Assembly: GCA_045541355.1 (NCBI GenBank)
Contig: JAZQIW010000064.1
Coordinates: 1 to 12,582, forward strand
Source: UMGS1387 sp045541355
GTDB taxonomy: Bacteria > Bacillota > Clostridia > Oscillospirales > CAG-382
Direction: 5' to 3'
DNA: 12,582 bases
Of this stretch, positions 5,917-11,328 are shown one piece after another. The translations under genes and the position numbers were made by a program. The notes beneath the pieces were generated by a model that saw nothing but the letters and a program-made list of their open reading frames with translations, did not search any database and was not told the DNA's origin. Position 1 is the stretch's first letter; every line of letters begins with the position of its first letter.

Positions 5917-6333
5917 TTATTCGTCATCTTCTTCAAAGAGATACATATCTATATCCATTTCTGTCCTTGTTGCGTGACAAAAATCAATTATATCAAGAGT
6001 TGGTGCAAGAACTGGATTTGTATCTTGTACATAAATAGTAGGAACTATTTCCAACCAAAAAGACACTTCATTTTCTTCTCGGATTTTGTTTAATATTTCA
6101 ATCTTATCCAGAAGTATAGATATTGTTTTTCTCATTTGATTGGCAACCTCAACATCATATTCATCACATCTGCCAGCAGACCACAGAGAAAAATCATAGG
6201 TAGTACCGTTTTTACGCTTATCTCCCTTTTTCCAAGATTTTTCAGCTTTTATATTTAATAAGGCTGATACTCCGTCAGGATTGAAATCTCCAACAATCTT
6301 AAAATATGTATAACAACTATTTCGGGTATTCAT
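5917..6333 (-). CDS. DUF4279-family protein
   Basis: 138 residues, full length for DUF4279. Family hallmarks are visible in order: a beta strand TYFKIVGDFNPDGVSALLNI, the SWKKGDKR segment, DFSLWSAG, a helix bearing VANQMRKTISILLDKIEILNKI, a strand SFWLEIVPTIY, and the acidic C-terminal end TEMDIDMYLFEEDDE. It is cytoplasmic, with no signal peptide. No biochemical function is established; such proteins are often found singly in accessory regions and some have been proposed as immunity-type proteins, which is only a suggestion here since no toxin gene is adjacent. The start has GAGG ten bases upstream. It has its own promoter and terminator and so is a single-gene unit, convergent with the recombinase. 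Confidence 0.85.
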   Translation of the reverse strand: MNTRNSCYTYFKIVGDFNPDGVSALLNIKAEKSWKKGDKRKNGTTYDFSLWSAGRCDEYDVEVANQMRKTISILLDKIEILNKIREENEVSFWLEIVPTIYVQDTNPVLAPTLDIIDFCHATRTEMDIDMYLFEEDDE

Positions 6334-6369
6334 TTTAACAACCTCGTTGAACCTAAATTTTATGTTGTA

Positions 6370-6398
6370 ATTATATCATAATGATATAAAAATTTCAA
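6370..6398 (-). promoter_or_regulatory. Promoter of the DUF4279 gene
   Basis: On the minus strand TTGAAA (6398-6393), a 17-base spacer and TATAAT (6375-6370) with the TG of an extended -10 (TGATATAAT). Transcription would start near 6363, about 30 nt before the start codon. Confidence 0.75.
6371..6389. promoter_or_regulatory. 19-bp palindrome lying over the DUF4279 promoter
   Basis: TTATATCATAATGATATAA is a perfect inverted repeat with 9-bp arms and a single central base. It covers most of the -10 element and the -10-proximal spacer, the classic place for a repressor operator. No repressor gene is adjacent, and the AT-rich sequence makes chance possible. Confidence 0.4.
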
Positions 6399-6422
6399 TA
6401 AATCCAAGTAATATGCCATACA

Positions 6423-6449
6423 AACAAAAACACCCACTTTAAAAGTGGG
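6423..6449 (-). terminator. Terminator of the tRNA-Ala transcription unit
   Basis: On the minus strand, downstream of the tRNA, CCCACTT and AAGTGGG form a stem around a short loop and are followed by TGTTTTTGTTTG. Confidence 0.8.
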
Positions 6450-6458
6450 CAAAAAAAT

Positions 6459-6574
<116 letters not shown>

Positions 6575-6590
6575 TATTTATTAAGTTTTT

Positions 6591-6640
6591 TGTGGGGTGC
6601 GTTTCTAAGTGCCTTGGGCTCCCAAGTGAGCTACACCCCC
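6591..6640 (-). pseudogene. 50-nt tRNA-like remnant A
   Basis: On the minus strand it begins GGGGGTGTAGCTCA, like the 5' end of the neighbouring tRNA-Ala, keeps the D-arm (GCTC/GAGC), then jumps to a 3' acceptor-like end GCACCCCACA. The anticodon and T arms are missing. GGGGTGT still pairs with GCACCCC, so a short acceptor helix can form. It shares most of its sequence with remnant B and the same flanking repeat. Confidence 0.7.
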
Positions 6641-6680
6641 ATGTTTGAGGACACTAAGTAATTGATTTTTATTAAATTTT

Positions 6681-6730
6681 TGTGGGGTGCGTTTCTGAGT
6701 GCTTCTCGCTCCCAGCTGAGCTACGCCCCC
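6681..6730 (-). pseudogene. 50-nt tRNA-like remnant B
   Basis: The first 22 bases on the minus strand are identical to the 5' end of tRNA-Ala; the end is the same CAGAAACGCACCCCACA-type acceptor as in remnant A. It is exactly 50 nt long like A, with anticodon and T arms absent. It is the first tRNA-like segment after the promoter. Confidence 0.7.
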
Positions 6731-6748
6731 GAATTTGTAGTAAATAAG

Positions 6749-6804
6749 CGGTACACTTTACGGTTGGTTTTGGTCTTGCTTTATACAGGAATCGGTGTAC
6801 CGAA
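6749..6804. repeat. Inverted repeat in the leader of the tRNA transcript
   Basis: CGGTACAC (around 6750) and GTGTACCG (around 6796) are exact complements about 38 bases apart, close to the expected 5' end of the minus-strand tRNA transcript. It probably gives the precursor a 5' stem. Confidence 0.45.
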
Positions 6805-6812
6805 CAGTCAGT

Positions 6813-6841
6813 ATTATATCAAAATTGCATTTCGTTGTCAA
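6813..6841 (-). promoter_or_regulatory. Perfect consensus promoter of the tRNA-Ala unit
   Basis: TTGACA (6841-6836), 17 bases, then TATAAT (6818-6813) with an extended -10 TG. It is the strongest-looking promoter in the window, as expected for a stable RNA gene. Confidence 0.85.
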
Positions 6842-6987
6842 TAAAAATCATACAATTAAATTCACTCTTTTCATTATACATCTGTCGGTGTTATGCTTGG
6901 GTCTGAAAAGCCTGTTTAACACAATGCTGTTTTCGACATTTTTTCAATAATGTTTGGTATTTATTTTCAAAAATCTGTCTTTTTTCA

Positions 6988-7016
6988 TTGACTGAATTAT
7001 TTAAATATGTTAAAAT
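6988..7016 (+). promoter_or_regulatory. Promoter of the SDR operon
   Basis: TTGACT (6988-6993), 17 bases, TAAAAT (7011-7016) preceded by TG at 7008-7009 (extended -10). The start would be near 7023 with a leader of about 28 nt. This also rules out a start codon at 6988. The stretch 6842-6987 upstream holds only a weak inverted repeat (GTGTTA 6888/TAACAC 6917). Confidence 0.7.
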
Positions 7017-7050
7017 TAAACGAAATATTATACCAAGGAGGGTGTTTCCT

Positions 7051-8559
7051 ATGGCAAAGAAAACCGTAGCTCTTACAGGTTCTTCGGGAACAATGGGTTT
7101 CCAGGGATTTTTAGAGCTCTATAAGAAAAAGGACCAGTACAACATCGTTTTGCTCAACCGTGACAGCGAGAAAAACCGCAAGAAGTTTGAGCCCTATATG
7201 AACGATCCGTCAGTTAAGTTTGTTTGGGGTGACCTTACAAAGTATGAGGATGTTCTCGAGATGGTAAACGGTGCTGACTATGTTCTGCATGTCGGTGGTA
7301 TGGTTTCTCCCGCTGCTGACTACTATCCCGTTAAGACACAGAAAACAAATGTTGCTGCCGCTCAGAACATTGTTAAGGCTGTCAAGGCTCAGCCCGATCC
7401 CGATGCAGTTCATGTTGTTTACATCGGTACAGTCGCTGAGACAGGCGACCGTAACGCTCCTATCCACTGGGGCCGTACAGGTGACCCGCTCAAGGTAAGC
7501 GTTTATGACCACTATGCTATCAGTAAGATCAAGGCTGAAGCTGTTTTTGCTGAATCAGGTCTTAAGCACTGGGTTTCTCTTCGTCAGTCAGGTATCCTCT
7601 ATCCTGCTATTCTCAAGAATCTTGAGCCCATTATGTATCATGTTCCCATCAACGGTATGCTCGAATGGGCAACAGTTGAGGATTCAGGCCGTCTTCTTGC
7701 TAATGTCTGCGGCGACGACATTCCCGAAGAGTTCTGGAGACGCTTCTATAACATCGGTTCAGGTGAAGAGTACAGAATCACTAACTTTGAGTTTGAGGAG
7801 CTTCTTCTCGGTACGCTCGGTCTCGGTTCTCCCAAAAAGCTCTTTGACCCGCACTGGTTCACAACACGCAACTTCCACGGTCAGTGGTACTATGACGGTG
7901 ACGAGCTTGAGAAGTATTGCCACTTCCGCGCTAACATCCCCGTTAAGCAGTATTTCAAGAGCATGATGAACAAGGTTGAGTTCTTCTATAAGCTCGCATT
8001 CCTCGGCAAGCCCTTTGCTCCGATCGTTAAGCTCTGGATGAAGAGCATTGCTAAGACTCCCGAGTACGGTACAATCTGGTGGGCTGAGAACAATGTTGAT
8101 GTCAGAATGAAGGCTTACTACGGCAGCAAGGAAGAGTATGACAAGCTTCCGAGAAGCTGGGATAAGTTCGATATCGTTATTCCGTCAAAAAAGAAGACAG
8201 CAAGCGATGTTGTTGTTCTTGATCACGGTTATGACGAGACAAAGCCGTTTGATTCACTCACTCTTGAGGATCTTCAGAAGGCTGCTGAATTCCGCGGCGG
8301 TAAGTGCCTTGCAACTGAAATCGTTGATATGTATACACCCGTTAAGTGGGTAAGCGCAAGAGGCAACGAGTTTGAAATGAGTCCGAACCTCGTTCTCCGC
8401 GGAGGCCATTGGTGTCCCGAAGAGCTTCCGTGGCCGTGGGACTATGACACAGAAGCAAGAATTAACCCGTTCTTTGCTCAGGTTTGGGACCGTCAGGGTG
8501 AAAACAATGTTTACGGTCCTGAAATCTTCGATAACTTTAAGGAGAAGGTTACACAGTAA
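7051..8559 (+). CDS. Extended short-chain dehydrogenase/epimerase-type NAD(P)-dependent oxidoreductase, long form
   Basis: 502 residues from ATG 7051, chosen because AAGGAGG (7035-7041) is ideally placed and the in-frame upstream codons lie in the promoter. The N-terminal Rossmann domain has TGSSGTMG (residues 9-16), the extended-SDR nucleotide motif, and the catalytic YAISK (Y155, K159). The SDR core ends near 330. The C-terminal 170 residues are not part of the standard SDR fold and end with a Trp-rich block (GNEFEMSPNLVLRGGHWCPEELPWPW) that resembles a treble-clef zinc ribbon with most cysteines lost. The enzyme is cytoplasmic; substrate unknown (sugar nucleotide, sterol or other alcohol are all possible). 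The gene overlaps the next SDR by one base (TAATG). Codon use is strongly biased and GC-richer than the rest of the window, suggesting high expression. Confidence 0.88.
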   Translation: MAKKTVALTGSSGTMGFQGFLELYKKKDQYNIVLLNRDSEKNRKKFEPYMNDPSVKFVWGDLTKYEDVLEMVNGADYVLHVGGMVSPAADYYPVKTQKTNVAAAQNIVKAVKAQPDPDAVHVVYIGTVAETGDRNAPIHWGRTGDPLKVSVYDHYAISKIKAEAVFAESGLKHWVSLRQSGILYPAILKNLEPIMYHVPINGMLEWATVEDSGRLLANVCGDDIPEEFWRRFYNIGSGEEYRITNFEFEELLLGTLGLGSPKKLFDPHWFTTRNFHGQWYYDGDELEKYCHFRANIPVKQYFKSMMNKVEFFYKLAFLGKPFAPIVKLWMKSIAKTPEYGTIWWAENNVDVRMKAYYGSKEEYDKLPRSWDKFDIVIPSKKKTASDVVVLDHGYDETKPFDSLTLEDLQKAAEFRGGKCLATEIVDMYTPVKWVSARGNEFEMSPNLVLRGGHWCPEELPWPWDYDTEARINPFFAQVWDRQGENNVYGPEIFDNFKEKVTQ

Positions 8560-9578
8560 TGAAAGTATTTATGATTGGCGGCACAGGCCTCCTCGGCTGC
8601 GAAGCTGCAAGAATTTTTATTGAAAGAGGTCACGAGGTTAAGAGTGTTGCTCTTCCTCCCCTCCCCGAAGGAGCTCCGATTCCTCCCGAAATGGAAATCG
8701 AGTTCTGTAACATTTACGAAAAGAGCGACGAAGAAATCAAGGCAATGCTCGAAGGCTTTGACTGCTTTGTTTTTGCTGCAGGTATTGACGAAAGAGTTGA
8801 GTTCCCTGCTCCCGTTTATGATGCATACTACAAGTACAACATTGCTCCGCTCAAGAGAATTCTTCCCATCTGTAAGGAAGTCGGTATGAAGAACGCGGTT
8901 ATCCTCGGCTCATACTTCTCATTCCTTCACAAGAACTATCCTGAGCTGAAGGCTACAGAAAAGCATCCGTACATCAGAAGCCGTATCGATCAGGAAGAGG
9001 TTGCTTTCTCATTCGCTGACGAGAACTTCGATGTTGCTGTTCTTGAGCTTCCGTACATTTTCGGCACACAGCCGGGCAGAAAGCCTGTTTGGGTTATCCT
9101 CATTGAGCAGATCAAGATGATGGATAAGCTTCCCTGCACAATGTATCCGGGCGGCGGTACAGCAATGCTTACAGTCCGTCAGGTCGGTGAGGTTATCGTT
9201 GGTGCCGCTGAGAAGTCAAAGGGCGCAAAGGCTTGGCCGATCAGCATGTACAATATGACCTGGAAGGAATTCCTCAAGATCGTTTACGCCGCAAGAGGCA
9301 TGGGCGAGAACAGAAAGATCATCAGCGTTCCCCCGTGGATGATGCGTATGGGTCTCGGCAAGGTCAAGAAGGAATATGCTGAAAAGGGCATTGAAAGCGG
9401 TATTGATGTTGACGGACTTGCAGATATTATGGATATCAACCTCTTTATGGACACAAAGTACAGTAAAGAGCTCGGCGCAACCGAGGATGATATCAGAGCT
9501 GCAATCTTTGATTCAATCAAGGTCAGCCAGGCTGTTTATGACGGCAAGGTTCAACTCCTTGGTATGAAGGGCGAATAA
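8559..9578 (+). CDS. Atypical extended SDR / NAD(P)-binding protein
   Basis: 339 residues, start at the ATG overlapping the preceding stop; AAGGAGAAGG just upstream within the first SDR gene serves as ribosome binding site. The dinucleotide motif is MIGGTGLLG (5-13), and the Rossmann fold continues through FVFAAGIDE and VILGSYFSF. At the place of the YxxxK catalytic pair it has YIRSR (Y138, R142), so the lysine is replaced by arginine, suggesting altered or lost dehydrogenase chemistry. The C-terminal substrate domain (about 200-339) includes YPGGGTAMLTVRQVGEVI. The one-base overlap and shared codon bias indicate tight co-expression with the long SDR, probably as partner subunit or next step of one pathway. 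Substrate cannot be inferred. Cytoplasmic, no signal peptide. Confidence 0.85.
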   Translation: MKVFMIGGTGLLGCEAARIFIERGHEVKSVALPPLPEGAPIPPEMEIEFCNIYEKSDEEIKAMLEGFDCFVFAAGIDERVEFPAPVYDAYYKYNIAPLKRILPICKEVGMKNAVILGSYFSFLHKNYPELKATEKHPYIRSRIDQEEVAFSFADENFDVAVLELPYIFGTQPGRKPVWVILIEQIKMMDKLPCTMYPGGGTAMLTVRQVGEVIVGAAEKSKGAKAWPISMYNMTWKEFLKIVYAARGMGENRKIISVPPWMMRMGLGKVKKEYAEKGIESGIDVDGLADIMDINLFMDTKYSKELGATEDDIRAAIFDSIKVSQAVYDGKVQLLGMKGE

Positions 9579-9591
9579 AGTTAATACATAG

Positions 9592-9626
9592 AAAAAACTG
9601 TCTCACTGATGTGGGACAGTTTTTTT
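9592..9626. terminator. Bidirectional intrinsic terminator
   Basis: ACTGTCTCAC and GTGGGACAGT (one G-U) form a 10-pair stem around TGAT, extended by AAAAAA on the left and TTTTTTT on the right. It ends the SDR operon on the plus strand and can stop the convergent HAAS gene on the minus strand. Confidence 0.9.
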
Positions 9627-9656
9627 GATTATTTATCTGCTGAGTCGCGATTAAAA

Positions 9657-9685
9657 GCGGTGGGAGCAAGCCCCCGCCCTACCGC
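9657..9685 (-). repeat. GTAGGG-type palindromic repeat, copy 1
   Basis: Read on the minus strand it starts GCGGTAGGGCGGGGG, passes through the core GCTTGC, and ends TCCCACCGC, an imperfect hairpin. It shares GTAGGG and the CTTGC apex with two further copies near 11204-11279. It lies between the SDR terminator and the end of the HAAS-domain gene. Confidence 0.5.
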
Positions 9686-9731
9686 GCAATTTATATTTGA
9701 ATTTGTGGGGGCGGTTTGATTAAAAATCTAC

Positions 9732-11102
9732 TCATTGCCACTCTGATTCTGCCCAGACAAATTTGCCGTCGCGTATATGCACATTCTGCCAAGCCATTTT
9801 ACCGGGAAAGTGGAAAAAGAATGAGTACTCATCATAAGACATATAGTATTTATTTACATATTTAAAATCGCAGTTGTAGCGCTTGATTATATCAAACAAT
9901 TCGTCTGCGCTGTCCCCCTCTGCACTCTTTTCGATATAATCATCTATTTCGTACGCCGCCTCTTTACCGTTTTCCCAGATATCATAATCGCTGAACAGTA
10001 ATTCTAAAAAAAGGAAAGGGGCTGTCGGAATTGCTTCGTGCTGTTCGTCAAATGAATAATATATTGCTAAGCTTCCGTCGTCATAGATGTCAATGCAGAG
10101 CATCGGCACACATAAAAAAGGCTCGCCTATAACGGCGTAGTAATGTGTACCCAAAGGATGCAGTCCTTCTCCGGATTCCACATCAGAGCTCTGACTGAAA
10201 GTAAGATAATCAAAATGTTCAAACACCTTTTCGGCATCCTCGTGACGGACTGTTTTCATTTCCTTGAGCAAATCCACCGTATCGCTGACAACTGCCGAAT
10301 ATTTCTCATACTGTTCCCTGTCCTTTGCATTGACATAGGAACAAATCCCGAAAACAAATACGGATGATATGCAAATCAAAACACACGAAACAGCCGCAAA
10401 AATCCTTGTGAATCGCTTTGCGCTTACAAACGGGCGGGAAACCGTAATGAATGTGCCGACAAACAAAGCGGTCGCAATAATGAAGAAAACGCCTGTAAAC
10501 AGATACGCTATAATGTATTCTTCCGTCAAAATTACATCGGTCGCATATTCCTCCCAGACAATATGCATTATAGCATCGCTGAGCTTACCCTTCAGAGTCG
10601 TAAAGGAAACCAGATTAAATACAAATACGCTGTAATAATCCGCCGCTGTCAGTATTGCGGCAAAAGCCGCAGGGGCTTTGCGGTTTGTCCTCAACGAAAG
10701 CGCAATACCGCAGGTGATGAATATAACCAAATAGAAAAAATCAGCAAAGAAAGGGAACAAAGCATCTGTGAACGGCTCTGCCCGAAACGGTGATGCCAAA
10801 ACCATCGAAATTGCTGTATCAATGATTTTCACGGTTGTAATAAAGCAGTATAAGCTGATAAGAATTTTTTGAGCTTTTGAGACATCGTGCAGCTTTGAAA
10901 AGGTAAAACCAACCTTGTCGGGCTCGCCCATATCTTCAAGTGCTTTCCTGTTTGCGGTTTCTTCGTCGTAGCCGATTTCAACATAGAAGTCGGCGGAATC
11001 CTGCAAGTGGCTTTCAAGCTCGGCGCAAATCGGTGCGTGGAGCTTTTTGTTTTTTATGTTCTGTTTTACGACATTGAGATAGTCGTCGAAGTTGTAAGGC
11101 AT
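9732..11102 (-). CDS. HAAS-domain membrane protein with large extracytoplasmic C-terminal domain (paralogue A)
   Basis: 456 residues from ATG 11102, chosen because AGAGGTGA lies just upstream; an in-frame ATG at 11132 is inside repeat-flanking sequence with no site. Residues 1-75 form a HAAS-type (permease-prefix) helical domain: CAELESHLQDSADFYVEIGYDEETANRKALEDMGEP. About five hydrophobic helices follow (roughly 79-101, 113-137, 143-167, 196-221, 231-257), leaving residues 258-456 outside the membrane if the N-terminus is inside. That C-terminal region is rich in Tyr/Asp (FDYLTFSQ, CIDIYDDGSLAIYYSF, FHFPGKMAWQNVHIRDGK) and is not a domain I know. HAAS proteins are usually co-encoded with PadR-type repressors and linked to envelope stress or permeases; no PadR gene is visible here but the locus continues to the right. 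Its first 75 residues nearly match paralogue B at the DNA level. Confidence 0.82.
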   Translation of the reverse strand: MPYNFDDYLNVVKQNIKNKKLHAPICAELESHLQDSADFYVEIGYDEETANRKALEDMGEPDKVGFTFSKLHDVSKAQKILISLYCFITTVKIIDTAISMVLASPFRAEPFTDALFPFFADFFYLVIFITCGIALSLRTNRKAPAAFAAILTAADYYSVFVFNLVSFTTLKGKLSDAIMHIVWEEYATDVILTEEYIIAYLFTGVFFIIATALFVGTFITVSRPFVSAKRFTRIFAAVSCVLICISSVFVFGICSYVNAKDREQYEKYSAVVSDTVDLLKEMKTVRHEDAEKVFEHFDYLTFSQSSDVESGEGLHPLGTHYYAVIGEPFLCVPMLCIDIYDDGSLAIYYSFDEQHEAIPTAPFLFLELLFSDYDIWENGKEAAYEIDDYIEKSAEGDSADELFDIIKRYNCDFKYVNKYYMSYDEYSFFFHFPGKMAWQNVHIRDGKFVWAESEWQ

Positions 11103-11133
11103 TGAATCACCTCTTGCTCTCATTTTCATCAAT

Positions 11134-11183
11134 CCTCAGTCACGGCTTGCGCCGTACCCCCTCCTTTAGACAAGGAGAGCAAG
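11134..11183. repeat. Double-hairpin intergenic repeat
   Basis: The segment has two adjacent hairpins, ACGGC/GCCGT (11142-11155) and CTCCTT/AAGGAG (11161-11177), starting CCTCAGTCACGGCTTGCGCC and ending GAGAGCAAGC. This form is a widespread intergenic repeat in Clostridia as far as I recall; copy number here is one. Confidence 0.5.
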
Positions 11184-11203
11184 CACGAATTGCTGTTAAG
11201 TGT

Positions 11204-11231
11204 GTAGGGCGTGGCGTTTACGACACGCCGT
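11204..11231 (+). repeat. GTAGGG-type palindromic repeat, copy 2
   Basis: GTAGGGCGTGGCG followed by TTTACGA and CACGCCG; GGCGTG pairs with CACGCC. It is headed by the same GTAGGGC as copy 1. Confidence 0.5.
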
Positions 11232-11247
11232 TAGTTGTATTTAAAAT

Positions 11248-11279
11248 CTACGGTTCGTCGGCAAGCGCCGAACCCTACG
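11248..11279 (-). repeat. GTAGGG-type palindromic repeat, copy 3
   Basis: On the minus strand it starts GTAGGGTTCGGCGCTTGCCG and ends GAACCGTAG; the arms pair with a two-base bulge. It is in opposite orientation to copy 2, 16 bases away, and shares the GCTTGC core with copy 1. The remaining parts of 11103-11328 hold nothing else I can support. Confidence 0.5.
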
Positions 11280-11328
11280 AAATCAAACGAAATTTGTTCT
11301 GCAAATTAAAATTTATTGTACCTCTGAA

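Noticed and set aside
5884..6093. Plus-strand 69-codon open frame after the recombinase
   Set aside because: Antisense to the 3' end of the well-supported DUF4279 gene; Cys/Phe-rich composition typical of a shadow frame and no ribosome binding site.
6662..6844. Plus-strand 60-codon open frame
   Set aside because: It runs through a tRNA-like remnant and the tRNA promoter on the opposite strand, with no ribosome binding site.
6988..7050. Upstream TTG start adding 21 residues to the long SDR
   Set aside because: The codon is part of the -35 box and the extra stretch contains the -10 and the ribosome binding site of the ATG at 7051.
7505..7966. 153-codon plus-strand frame inside the long SDR gene
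   Set aside because: A shadow frame kept open by the strong codon bias of the SDR gene; Ser/Leu-rich with no family resemblance.
11103..11132. Ten-residue N-terminal extension of HAAS paralogue A
   Set aside because: It would read through the AGAGGTGA ribosome binding site of the ATG at 11102 and into repeat-flanking sequence.
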